Assembly (NCBI RefSeq): GCF_030525845.1
Contig: NZ_JAUNDY010000013.1
Coordinates: 1 to 48,498 of the forward strand
Direction of reading: 5' to 3'
Length of the DNA: 48,498 nt
DNA from: Moraxella sp.
GTDB taxonomy: Bacteria > Pseudomonadota > Gammaproteobacteria > Pseudomonadales > Moraxellaceae
Shown one piece after another: positions 27,931 to 35,958 of the stretch. Both the position numbers and the translations under genes were made by a program. Position 1 is the first letter of the stretch; each line of letters starts with the position of its first letter. The notes under the pieces were generated by a model. It was not told the DNA's origin, did not search any database, and saw only the letters and a list, made by a program, of their open reading frames with translations.

Positions 27931-28003
27931 AAAAAACACCCCAAAGCCGAACCAACTTTGGGGTATTTATCAATATGGCTTACAGCGTACGTTTGACTTC
28001 GTG
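27931..28003 (-). repeat. 73-base direct repeat, distal copy of the infB 3' end and terminator
   Basis: The bases are identical to 33005-33077, the true 3' end of infB, in the same orientation. The repeat contains the last codons of infB and its terminator hairpin (ACCCCAAAG / CTTTGGGGT, 27938-27964). Together the two copies flank the toxin-immunity island. The terminator here faces the end of the symporter gene and can serve both strands. Confidence 0.95.
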
Positions 28004-28015
28004 GATTTCGAATAC
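27980..28015 (-). pseudogene. remnant of infB C-terminus
   Basis: Eleven codons plus stop encode [11 protein letters not shown], the same last residues as the intact infB at 33054. Inside the 73-base repeat the DNA is identical. Just beyond it the codons differ only at silent positions (TTC GAA ATC here; TTT GAG ATT in the intact gene), so this copy descends from a different infB allele. The stop codon of the adjacent immunity gene is two bases from it. Confidence 0.85.
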
Positions 28016-28016
28016 T

Positions 28017-28535
28017 TTAGTTTTCTACTTTGAGATACCCAGCTGATTTTACTGATAAAAATTTATCAATATTTTTTAGAATATTTAATTCAAAGTCTTT
28101 ATGACTTTGAAAGTTTTCAGAAATTTTTTTATCAATTGGCATATAAGATACAAAGTTTTCCATATCTTCTGGGTAGCCAAAATTAGCATATAAATTATCT
28201 ATTTCCATAAACAATCTGGATAAGTTACTTTCGTATTTTCTTAAATGATAAATTATTGCAAATTTTGTTTTATCTTTCGCAATCAATATATTATCATCAA
28301 AATTTTTTGACAAATCATCTAATTGACCTAAAGCAATCAAAACCATTTCTTTTTCAAAACTATCCAACAATAGAAGATCAGTCTCATCATCATTCAAGAC
28401 ATTTCCAGAATTTATTTTACACACTAAATATTCATCTACAATCTTTGGATCAAATAAATTTTGTTCTATGCAAAAATATATAATAAACCAATCCAAAGGC
28501 ATGTTGATTTCATTGAAAATGGAAAGTGAGTACAT
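28017..28535 (-). CDS. candidate immunity protein, DUF2247-like
   Basis: This encodes 172 residues of an acidic, helical cytoplasmic protein. The opening MPLDWFIIYFCIEQNLFDP followed by ETDLLLLDSFEKEM resembles the DUF2247 family, members of which are often found next to polymorphic toxins. A strong ribosome site (AGGAG) precedes the start, 12 bases after the stop of an orphan toxin C-terminus on the same strand. This spacing is typical of a toxin-immunity pair. AT content is higher than in the flanking housekeeping genes, as for the whole island. The protein would bind and neutralise the cognate toxin in the cytoplasm. Confidence 0.6.
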   Translation of the reverse strand: MYSLSIFNEINMPLDWFIIYFCIEQNLFDPKIVDEYLVCKINSGNVLNDDETDLLLLDSFEKEMVLIALGQLDDLSKNFDDNILIAKDKTKFAIIYHLRKYESNLSRLFMEIDNLYANFGYPEDMENFVSYMPIDKKISENFQSHKDFELNILKNIDKFLSVKSAGYLKVEN

Positions 28536-28547
28536 TTTTCTCCTATT

Positions 28548-28842
28548 TTAGAGGTCTTGCGTTTGGCTTCCTGTTATTTGCACATCTCCAACAAATCTGC
28601 GATGAACAACGCCTTTTGTGGGATCTGGATCAATTATCCATTCAAAAACTCCTCTTTTGCCATTAAGATAGCCTTCAATCTGATACAAATCACGCTCAAC
28701 GCCATCTCCTCCTTTTAAACCGAACTTGGTTGCATTTCCTGCGTAATTATCAATAATATTGTTAAAAGCATGCAGTTCACCTGCTTTTAAAGCACTACCT
28801 AACTTGGGGCGTTTAAAACGGATTGCGATTGGGTGGTACCAT
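28548..28842 (-). pseudogene. orphan toxin C-terminal cassette without start codon
   Basis: An open frame of about 97 codons ends at TAA 28550-28548. It reads LKAGELHAFNNIIDNYAG, then GLKGGDGVERDLYQIEG, LNGKRGVFEWIIDPDP and VVHRRFVGDVQITG, the style of C-terminal nuclease-like domains of polymorphic and contact-dependent toxins. There is no in-frame ATG, GTG or TTG start with a ribosome site, and a stop lies a few codons upstream. It is therefore a silent cassette that could only be expressed by recombining behind a complete N-terminus, as described for mafB-CT cassettes in Neisseria. Its upstream end contains a 38-base piece identical to mafA DNA. The specific toxin family is not identified. 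Confidence 0.65.
28800..28837 (-). repeat. 38-base direct repeat with mafA (32477-32514)
   Basis: This stretch is identical to an internal part of mafA in the same orientation. In mafA it is read in one frame; here it forms the upstream edge of the orphan toxin cassette and is read in another. It marks an old recombination junction. Confidence 0.85.
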
Positions 28843-28871
28843 AGTTTTATGTATTATAAAAATATTATAAA

Positions 28872-29228
28872 CTACTTAATACCGCTATAACAATCATCAA
28901 TATCATCTTTAAATTCAGAGAGCATTTCCAATAACTCCACTTTTACATCATTGCTTAAAACAAGTATCTCTATATTATTATAAATAAAATCATAAACACT
29001 AGATAAACCCAAAGCACCTATAATAAAAGATAATTTTTCAACATTATCAATTGACTGCAATATATTACCTAAATTCTTTAAAATCCAAATTGATAACTTA
29101 TCATTTACATCATCACAGATTTTGTTATATTCATGCCACTGCACATCAGAAAGCTCATATAACTGCTCAAACAAATCATTTGAAAAATCATAAGTGATAA
29201 TATCGGAAAAATTTTCAATATTTCTCAT
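28872..29228 (-). CDS. candidate immunity protein
   Basis: This encodes 118 residues of an acidic, mostly helical, soluble protein without signal peptide; no family is recognised. It begins 14 bases after the stop of the preceding toxin C-terminus on the same strand, the position of the cognate immunity gene. Its very low pI composition (many Asp and Glu, few basic residues) fits a protein that binds a basic toxin domain. The next cassette follows about 30 bases downstream. Confidence 0.55.
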   Translation of the reverse strand: MRNIENFSDIITYDFSNDLFEQLYELSDVQWHEYNKICDDVNDKLSIWILKNLGNILQSIDNVEKLSFIIGALGLSSVYDFIYNNIEILVLSNDVKVELLEMLSEFKDDIDDCYSGIK

Positions 29229-29242
29229 AAGACATCGTCCAT

Positions 29243-29827
29243 TTATTGTAAGGGAATATGAGTTATATTACTTGGCTTTCTATAAAACCTGCCATCACTT
29301 CCCAATAATTTATTCCCCACTTTAATCTGTGCAGTCCACTCTCTACCCGAATTACTATTTGGATACTTTTGTGCTGCATTAACATCTGGCGAATGCCATT
29401 TAATTTCTACTTTTGTACCATTTATATCAAATGAATACTTATACCCAGCAGAAATTGTCGCTGAAGGGGCAAAAGTATTAGGAGTATCACTAGGTATCAT
29501 TGCTTTGAGTACGCCTAAATCAGCCCTACCACCTTTTAAAGATTGTTTGACTGCTTCATGTGGATCATAATTTACCAAACCTGCTTGACCAGATTGTGAA
29601 TTATGTGCTTGATTATGGTTGCTAGATGTTTTAAGAGGTTTATTGCTACCTGCCAACCTTTCATCAATAGGTGGCACACCTAAACTTGCACCCCCCCCCC
29701 ATCACATCACTACCCCCACCCACTCCTTTGGGTAGCCCCGCCCTAGCTCCTACTGCTGTTGTGCCAACATTAATGCCAAGTTGGGTGGTTTGTGCAGAAT
29801 TTGGGTTGTTTGCCGTATAAAGCTGAC
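29243..29827 (-). pseudogene. toxin C-terminal cassette interrupted at a G10 tract
   Basis: The downstream 144 codons encode VPPIDERLAGSNKP, then a beta-rich domain (GYKYSFDINGTKVEIKWHSP, GREWTAQIKVGNKLLG, ITHIPL) typical of polymorphic-toxin tips. Upstream of the G-tract the same cassette continues in another frame with a Gly-rich linker (QLGINVGTTAVGARAG, LPKGVGGGSDVMGGG). With the ten Gs present here (29691-29700) the upper frame runs into TGA. With nine or twelve the two halves join into one open frame. No start codon with a good ribosome site is visible at its upstream end, which abuts the previous immunity gene, so it is also probably a silent cassette. I cannot name the toxin family with certainty. 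Confidence 0.65.
29691..29700 (-). repeat. G10 homopolymer tract inside a toxin cassette
   Basis: Ten consecutive C on the plus strand are ten G in the coding direction. A change of one unit (to nine) restores the frame across the cassette. Homopolymer tracts of this length are typical slipped-strand phase-variation sites in Moraxella and Neisseria. Confidence 0.85.
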
Positions 29828-30250
29828 TTACTCTTTGATTTCTGTGGTTAATACAGAATGGATGCTTTTAGGAAGTTGTAAAAAAGCATTCCATGCAATC
29901 AATACACTCTTAAACATGGATAAAGAACAGCTTAAATCAGGCCAGCCATCTTCTTCGTCAAATTCGTTATGGTAAAAGGTAACTTTCTCGGCAGAAATTT
30001 TCCACTCAAATCCCTGACCTGCCCCCCAAAAAACCTCGTTAGGATTATTTTCAGCTTGGCAAATCAAATCTAAATTTTCATCTATATCTTTCTTTAAATA
30101 AAGATCTCCAGTCATAACATAAATTAGGTATTCGTATATTTTGGGATTATGAATTCTATTACCATTTTCATCTACGAATGCGCATGAACTCCACACATCA
30201 TGATTGCCTTGTTGTCGATAAAAACATTTAAAAATATATTTATGTCTCAT
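29828..30250 (-). CDS. candidate immunity protein
   Basis: This encodes 140 residues of a soluble protein without signal peptide, rich in aromatic and acidic residues (NEVFWGAGQGFEWKI, FDEEDGWPDLSCSL). It starts 13 bases after the stop of the EndoU-like toxin fragment and so is its likely immunity partner. The upstream sequence AGGAGATTTATATG gives it a good ribosome site. No named family is recognised with confidence. Confidence 0.6.
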   Translation of the reverse strand: MRHKYIFKCFYRQQGNHDVWSSCAFVDENGNRIHNPKIYEYLIYVMTGDLYLKKDIDENLDLICQAENNPNEVFWGAGQGFEWKISAEKVTFYHNEFDEEDGWPDLSCSLSMFKSVLIAWNAFLQLPKSIHSVLTTEIKE

Positions 30251-30263
30251 ATAAATCTCCTAA

Positions 30264-30461
30264 CTATTCATCATAAACAGGAAATGCTGTACCTTTTGGA
30301 GTAGTGTACCCTCGTATCAAAACGCCAGAATCTGACCTACCCTCCCATTTATCACCATCAACCTGTCTACTCTCCCACGCCGATGTTACCTCACTTCTAA
30401 TTCTCGCTTCATCCCAATGAGCAGGAAACATGGAGTGGTTGGTCATGGGTCTGAATATACC
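30264..30461 (-). pseudogene. truncated EndoU-like toxin C-terminus
   Basis: About 65 codons encode the end of a nuclease toxin domain: MTNHSMFPAHWDEARIRSEV, WEGRSDSGVLIRGYTTP and TAFPVYDE. The W-D...I pattern and the final GxxIxGYxxP...TAFPVY strand pair resemble the last half of bacterial EndoU RNase domains found in CDI and Maf toxins. The N-terminal half of the domain, with its first catalytic histidine region, is missing, and a stop codon lies five codons upstream of the possible ATG at 30446. It is a 5'-truncated cassette retained in front of its immunity gene. Confidence 0.6.
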
Positions 30462-30634
30462 TCAAGTTTGATAAATTTTGTAACAAATCCAGCAGACCAT
30501 AACATTGCAATATGCAATAGATGTTATTTGATAACGCACAACATGTCTTGCAACAGTAAGTAGTTCATAATCTTGATTGTTCATTTTTATCCTCATCATT
30601 TTGTTGAATATCCCAATGAATATACACCCCTACA
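30462..30634. other. short gap in the toxin island
   Basis: No gene is seen. The minus strand has several stops in all frames; the DNA is AT-rich and may be a degraded part of a toxin cassette. Confidence 0.4.
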
Positions 30635-30868
30635 TTACCCAAACATATCTTTTTTAAATTTTCTTAATGATAGCACCACACAGGGGACAAGGATAAAGTA
30701 ATGAAAATATAAAAGAATAATAATCCAACTATAAAACATAAAACGATATAGCACAGGATAGTCAGATACGTTCACCAAAAAACTCAAACCAAAATGTACC
30801 GCCAAATAAAAGAAGTATTTAAACATTCTCTTCTTTTCTACTTCAAGGTCTATTGTAATTTTTGACAT
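30635..30868 (-). CDS. small two-helix membrane protein, possible immunity protein
   Basis: This encodes 77 residues with two hydrophobic helices (FKYFFYLAVHFGLSFLVNV and SWIIILLYFHYFILVPCVVL) joined by a short loop, with a basic C-terminal tail. Its start overlaps the end of the MafB-position gene by 19 bases, so the two are translationally coupled. That position corresponds to mafI in Neisseria islands, and a membrane location would suit protection against a membrane-active toxin. This is inferred from position only. Confidence 0.55.
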   Translation of the reverse strand: MSKITIDLEVEKKRMFKYFFYLAVHFGLSFLVNVSDYPVLYRFMFYSWIIILLYFHYFILVPCVVLSLRKFKKDMFG

Positions 30869-32004
30869 TCTTTAATCTCCTTTTTGCAAGCTAATATGGA
30901 AGCGCCTACACCAAAACCAGTTTTGACTCCTCCTCCAACTGATGTTGAACCATCTATTCCCACAGAGCCAGATAAACCGCCACCATAACCGATGGTTGGT
31001 GTTCCGCCAGTCGCCGTAACAGACCAACTGCTACTATTTTCTGTGAGCATACCTGTATTTCCATGCACGCTGGCACCAACAGAAACTTCCGCCATCGGAC
31101 CGATACCGATACAAGCCGTGTCTGTTTTGCATACATTTCCACTAGTATCTCTTGCATAACCAGAGGACATTTGTCCAATCACACCCAGTCCAGCAGTATA
31201 TCCGATTTCCAATTCGCGATTCACCCTAAGATTAATCAAATCATCGATTGGTTTTGGGTATTGACCATTATCATCTAGATCGCCAAAATCAGTTGGTCTT
31301 GGGCGTTCTGAATATCTGTCATTACGAGATTTTCGCTGTGGTTTGTCTTGATTCTCAAAATCATAGCCATAAGGTGCACGATGTTCATTCGGCTGTGCTT
31401 GTTCTCTGCGATCCAAGTACGCCTGATGGAGCCAAACACGATCTTGTGGCGATAGATTAAGATTGTCTAGCTGGTCAATGAAATAATTGCGCGCTCTGAT
31501 TTCAGGTAGGATTTCGGTAAAGGCATGATTTTTTGTGCCATCACGGCTATTCTTGCTGATGGTGCGAAAGGCAGCTGAGCCTGAATAGTCACCCTTTTTC
31601 TGTACGCCATTTGTGGTTAAATGACCGGCAATTTGGATAGAACCATCAGACTCTGCATGTGCTTTTATTTTATCAGCCCAACTCTCCCATTTTGGGGTAT
31701 GCCCCAAGACACTTTCTATTTCGTTGTAGGCACGCTGACTGTATATTGTGTAACCGTGTGTTCTGTCTTGCTCGCCAACTTCTTGAATGTATAATCTTGC
31801 CCCATATTCATAGGCATTGTTGTTTTTAAAGAATTGCTCAGAATTTGTTGGTAGTTTAGATAATTGTATAGGATTTGGTAGGATTAATCTACCATTTTCA
31901 TCGATCTTGGGCGGTGGTAGTGAGTTTGCAAATGAGGTTGGCGATAAACTAATGATGAATGAGAATATTGCAAAAGCACTTAATAAACGTATGAAATAAA
32001 ACAT
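30850..32004 (-). CDS. secreted MafB-position protein with Gly-rich C-terminal domain
   Basis: This encodes 384 residues with an N-terminal signal peptide (hydrophobic LLSAFAIFSFIISL, cleavage likely after SFA). The middle is hydrophilic and helical (about residues 60-210), with RTHGYTIYSQRAYNEIES and RARNYFIDQLDNLNLSPQDR. From about residue 260 a Gly/Ser-rich segment begins (GYTAGLGVIGQMSSGYARD, GYGGGLSGSVGIDGSTSVGG), containing two cysteine pairs and ending CKKEIKECQ. It follows mafA by 12 bases, exactly where mafB stands in Neisseria. However, I do not see the usual MafB N-terminal (DUF1020) sequence, so the assignment is by position. The C-terminal domain could be a membrane-acting toxin tip. 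Confidence 0.6.
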   Translation of the reverse strand: MFYFIRLLSAFAIFSFIISLSPTSFANSLPPPKIDENGRLILPNPIQLSKLPTNSEQFFKNNNAYEYGARLYIQEVGEQDRTHGYTIYSQRAYNEIESVLGHTPKWESWADKIKAHAESDGSIQIAGHLTTNGVQKKGDYSGSAAFRTISKNSRDGTKNHAFTEILPEIRARNYFIDQLDNLNLSPQDRVWLHQAYLDRREQAQPNEHRAPYGYDFENQDKPQRKSRNDRYSERPRPTDFGDLDDNGQYPKPIDDLINLRVNRELEIGYTAGLGVIGQMSSGYARDTSGNVCKTDTACIGIGPMAEVSVGASVHGNTGMLTENSSSWSVTATGGTPTIGYGGGLSGSVGIDGSTSVGGGVKTGFGVGASILACKKEIKECQKLQ

Positions 32005-32016
32005 ATCATGCCTCGC

Positions 32017-32868
32017 TTAATACGGCATGACATCAGCAAAATCCACCATTAAGGGGTCGGCAGGCTGTACGGTCTTTTTGATGCGATAAGGTCCCATCCA
32101 AAAGGCGTATTTTTCCTTATAGGTGGCTTCATAACTGCTGGTTTGGGGGTGTATTAATAGGCTGTTTTGGGTTTTGTCTATGGCAAAGTATTCTAGCTTG
32201 GTTTGTGCTTTTAGTGTTTCTGCATTATAAATATGAGCTTCGGTACGACTTCTGATTGTGCCAAACACATCGACATTGACAAACACATGAGCGTCGGCTT
32301 GTTGGTTGGGTACAATCTCAATACCCCGTAAAAAGAACATGGTGTGAATCAGATTGCTTAAAAATGAGCCGTCTTCAAGGTTGGCAAACATGGTATCGTT
32401 GCGATACTCTCCCATACCATTGATGTTAAGCCCGAGTTGACCGCGTTCACTACGACCATCATTATTGGTATTACTATAACTTGGGGCGTTTAAAACGGAT
32501 TGCGATTGGGTGGTGCCTGTGATATCACCACTTTGTGTTTGTGCAAGTGTTTGGTAGGTAGGATAGGTATGGGCTGTACGCGTGGTGGGTAAGTTGGCGT
32601 ATTCTCCACGTATGAGTGCATCGATAGAATAACGTCCACCCAACATCGTACCCGAACCTTCATGTCCTATGGTGGATACATATAAAGCGACCTTTTTGCC
32701 TTTTAGAGCAGACAAATCCATGTCTTTAACGGTCGCACGCGATGAGGCCGATACCAGTTCTTGTTCAATGGCAAAACGCTTACCGCCGCCATGAGAGGGA
32801 ATGCCTGTGAGTGTGCCACAGGCGGTTAATAATACCCCTACCATTGATAGTAAAAATAGATTTTTCAT
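32017..32868 (-). CDS. mafA: MafA-like lipoprotein
   Basis: This encodes 283 residues with a lipoprotein signal (VLLTAC, Cys17) directly followed by [16 protein letters not shown] and [20 protein letters not shown], which match the neisserial MafA lipoprotein closely. [35 protein letters not shown] and [17 protein letters not shown] further match along the whole length, so the gene is complete apart from the short variable C-terminal tail. In Neisseria MafA is the conserved first gene of maf islands and was described as a glycolipid-binding adhesin; its exact role in MafB export is unresolved. Here it also heads a toxin-immunity array. Confidence 0.93.
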   Translation of the reverse strand: MKNLFLLSMVGVLLTACGTLTGIPSHGGGKRFAIEQELVSASSRATVKDMDLSALKGKKVALYVSTIGHEGSGTMLGGRYSIDALIRGEYANLPTTRTAHTYPTYQTLAQTQSGDITGTTQSQSVLNAPSYSNTNNDGRSERGQLGLNINGMGEYRNDTMFANLEDGSFLSNLIHTMFFLRGIEIVPNQQADAHVFVNVDVFGTIRSRTEAHIYNAETLKAQTKLEYFAIDKTQNSLLIHPQTSSYEATYKEKYAFWMGPYRIKKTVQPADPLMVDFADVMPY

Positions 32869-33004
32869 AATGTTATGGGTAACAACAAGTCTTATTTAGA
32901 TAACATCCCCATTGTATCAAAACAAAAAACGGATTGGCAAGTGAAAATTTGGTGTATATAAATTTTTAAGTCAACTGCAATCAACACTTCTATTTGTATG
33001 GCTC

Positions 33005-33077
33005 AAAAAACACCCCAAAGCCGAACCAACTTTGGGGTATTTATCAATATGGCTTACAGCGTACGTTTGACTTCGTG
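33005..33077 (-). repeat. 73-base direct repeat, proximal copy (infB 3' end and terminator)
   Basis: This is the second copy of 27931-28003. It includes the last eight codons and stop of infB and the terminator hairpin at 33012-33038 (ACCCCAAAG / CTTTGGGGT), which ends the rimP-nusA-infB operon. Confidence 0.95.
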
Positions 33078-35813
33078 AATCTCAAATACTTCAATCAAGT
33101 CGCCCACCGCCACTTCATAGCCTTTAACAGCAAGACCGCACTCCATACCAGCCTTAACCTCAGTAACGTCGTCCTTATAGCGACGAAGTGATTGAAGCTG
33201 ACCTGTAAAGATGACCTTATCATCACGCAATACACGGATTGGCTTGTTGCGATAAATCGTACCTTCTTGTACCATACAGCCTGCCGCCGCCCCAAACTTA
33301 CTAGAACGGAACACTTCACGTACCTCAGCAATACCCAAAATCTGCTCACGGTGTTCAGGGGCAAGCATACCACTCATCGCCATCTTGACATCATCAATCA
33401 GACCATAAATGACGCTATAATAACGAATGTCAAGCCCTGCCTCGTCCGCTTTACGTTTGCCTGCGTTATCCGCACGCACGTTAAAGCCAAGCAAGACCGC
33501 CTCGCTAGACTCTGCCAAAATCACATCAGACTCGGTAATAGCACCCACGCCAGAGCTGATGACACGCACCTTAACTTCATCGGTAGACAACTCGTCCAAT
33601 GCTCCAAGCAAAGCTTCTAGCGAACCACGCACATCTGTTTTTAGGATAATATTGAGTGTAGCCGCCTCTTCTTTACCTAGACTGTCGAACATGTTTTCAA
33701 GACGCATTTTGTTTTGGCGTTCCAAGACACGCTCACGCTCACGGGCAATGCGAAAATCCGCCACTTCACGAGCTTTTTTCTCATCAGAGACCACCAAGAA
33801 TTCAGAACCTGCCATAGGAGCGTCAGGCAAGCCCAAAATCTCCACAGGAATTGATGGTCCTGCTGATTTAATGCGTTGACCGTTTTCGTCCGTCATGGCA
33901 CGCACTTTACCGTAGAACTCGCCCGCCAGTACTAGGTCGCCTTGATTTAGCGTACCTTTTTTGACCAGCAAACTTGCCACCACACCACGTCCTTTATCAA
34001 GACGAGACTCAATTACCACGCCCTGAGCAGCACCATCGATGGGGGCGGTAAGCTCCATGATTTCTGCGTGAATACTGATGGTTTCTAATAGCTCATCAAT
34101 GCCCATGCCAGTTTTTGCAGAAACCTTAACCAATGAAGTGTCGCCACCCCACGCTTCGGTAATGATTTCTTTGACAGAAAGCTCGTTTAGCACACGTTCA
34201 GGGTCTACCGTATCTTTGTCCATCTTATTCATAGCAATGATAATCGGTACACCAGCGGCACGGGCGTGGTCGATTGCTTCCTCAGTCTGTGGCATCACGC
34301 CATCATCGGCCGCCACAACAATCACCACAATGTCAGTCGCTTGTGCCCCACGAGAACGCATGGCGGTAAAGGCAGCGTGTCCAGGTGTATCCAAGAATGT
34401 AATCACGCCTCTATCGGTGGTAACGTGATAAGCACCGATGTGCTGGGTAATACCGCCCGCTTCACCACTGGCAACCTTAGTTTCACGAATCTTATCAAGA
34501 AGTGAGGTTTTGCCGTGGTCAACGTGCCCCATGATGGTAACGACAGGCGGACGGGTTTGGACGTTGCCTTGTCGCTCGCTGGCAGCTTCGTGCAGGTCAT
34601 CTTCTAACTGAGTATCGCTAACTGCAATAAAATTATGCCCGAACTCTTCAATCACTAGTGCTGCTGTCGTTTGGTCGATGACATCACTTTCACGTGCCAT
34701 TTCACCCATTTTCATGAGTGATTTGATGACCTCGCGGACTTTGACCGCCATTTTTTGGGCAAGGTCAGACACGACGATAGACTCGCCCACTTCAACATCG
34801 TGGATGATTTTTTCAACAGGCATTTCAAATTTATGCTTGTTTGCCTGAGAGGATTTTAAGGCGCGGGATTTGGTTTTGATTTCAAGCTCTTCTTTACCTT
34901 TTTTCTTGGCGGTCTTGCCACGAGCATTGGCACTACCACCGCCACGCTTAATCTCACGGCGTTCTTGCTCAAAGGATTCCTCTAACGCTGCACCCACCAA
35001 GCCCTTAGCAAGCGGTTCGTCTTTGCGTACCACCGCCACAGGAGCGTCTTCTTTGTCGCTATAACGGCTCGCCATTTGTTTCATTTGTTCAAGCGTACGC
35101 TTTTGGGCTTCTTCGGCAAGCTTACGGCGATTCTCTGCCTCGATTTCACGCAGTTTTTGCTCCTCAGCTTCACGAGCCTTACGAGCCTCTTTATCGGCAG
35201 GGCTTTCGGTTTTGGCAGGGGCTTTTTTGGGTTTGTCCGCCTTTGCAACATCTCCTTTTTTGACCACGCTGGCTGTTACCACGCTGTCAGAAGCCTCTTC
35301 TTCTTTTTTGGCTTTTTTCACCACCACAGAAGCGGTAGCAGTTTGAGTGGATTTTTGGCTAGCACCACTATTGGCACGCATGGAGGCAAGCACCGCCTCT
35401 TGTTGCTCTTGGGCTTGTTTTTTCTTACGTTCTTCTTCTTGCTTGACTGCCAACTCTTTTAAACGAGCCTCTTCAGCAAGGCGTGCCTTTTCAGCAATCT
35501 CTTCAGCGATTTTGTCAGTATCAGGTTTGACAAAGACTTTTTTCTTGGATTTGACAACATTAATGTTTTTGGCTTTACCGCTGGTGTCTGTGATTTTGGC
35601 GGTGGCGGTGGTTTTGGTTTTTAGACTGATGCGAGATTTTTGGGTTTGTCCATGACTTTGTTGTAAAAATACAAGCAGTTGTTCTTGCTCGCTGTCACTA
35701 ACAAGGTCATTTTCGCTTTGTTTTTGAAGTCCTGCCTCTCTAAGCTGGGTAAGCAAAGTTTCGGAGGTTTTGTTGGATAGTTTTGCCAACGCTTTGACGG
35801 TTTTTTCTGCCAT
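33054..35813 (-). CDS. infB: translation initiation factor IF-2
   Basis: This encodes 919 residues. IF-2 is the GTPase that brings initiator tRNA to the 30S ribosome. The start at 35813 ([20 protein letters not shown]) matches the IF-2 N-terminal domain. A long charged linker follows, rich in Lys, Glu and Ala (about 90-300). GTPase motifs are [26 protein letters not shown] and NKMDK, and the C-terminal domains end in [11 protein letters not shown]. It is the third gene of the rimP-nusA-infB operon. In many gammaproteobacteria rbfA follows infB; here the toxin island follows instead. Confidence 0.98.
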   Translation of the reverse strand: MAEKTVKALAKLSNKTSETLLTQLREAGLQKQSENDLVSDSEQEQLLVFLQQSHGQTQKSRISLKTKTTATAKITDTSGKAKNINVVKSKKKVFVKPDTDKIAEEIAEKARLAEEARLKELAVKQEEERKKKQAQEQQEAVLASMRANSGASQKSTQTATASVVVKKAKKEEEASDSVVTASVVKKGDVAKADKPKKAPAKTESPADKEARKAREAEEQKLREIEAENRRKLAEEAQKRTLEQMKQMASRYSDKEDAPVAVVRKDEPLAKGLVGAALEESFEQERREIKRGGGSANARGKTAKKKGKEELEIKTKSRALKSSQANKHKFEMPVEKIIHDVEVGESIVVSDLAQKMAVKVREVIKSLMKMGEMARESDVIDQTTAALVIEEFGHNFIAVSDTQLEDDLHEAASERQGNVQTRPPVVTIMGHVDHGKTSLLDKIRETKVASGEAGGITQHIGAYHVTTDRGVITFLDTPGHAAFTAMRSRGAQATDIVVIVVAADDGVMPQTEEAIDHARAAGVPIIIAMNKMDKDTVDPERVLNELSVKEIITEAWGGDTSLVKVSAKTGMGIDELLETISIHAEIMELTAPIDGAAQGVVIESRLDKGRGVVASLLVKKGTLNQGDLVLAGEFYGKVRAMTDENGQRIKSAGPSIPVEILGLPDAPMAGSEFLVVSDEKKAREVADFRIARERERVLERQNKMRLENMFDSLGKEEAATLNIILKTDVRGSLEALLGALDELSTDEVKVRVISSGVGAITESDVILAESSEAVLLGFNVRADNAGKRKADEAGLDIRYYSVIYGLIDDVKMAMSGMLAPEHREQILGIAEVREVFRSSKFGAAAGCMVQEGTIYRNKPIRVLRDDKVIFTGQLQSLRRYKDDVTEVKAGMECGLAVKGYEVAVGDLIEVFEIHEVKRTL

Positions 35814-35958
35814 AATATTACCTAATTGATGAATTTGACACGGGGCGGTTGGTGCAATGAAACCGCCCACGCCTTGCCAAATTCCCATCGGTCTTTGGCA
35901 AAAAATTTAATGAGTTGGCGTACTCATTGCGATACGCCTAGATAAATTGCACGCATGG

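Noticed and set aside
30850-32004. Naming this gene mafB
   Set aside because: Position fits, but the characteristic MafB N-terminal sequence is not seen; only the positional role is claimed.
27931-33077. Island as an integrase-driven genomic island with att sites
   Set aside because: No integrase or excisionase gene is present and infB is not a usual integrase target. The direct repeat is equally explained by homologous recombination.
33192-35655. Plus-strand frames across infB
   Set aside because: They are antisense shadows of a universally conserved gene.
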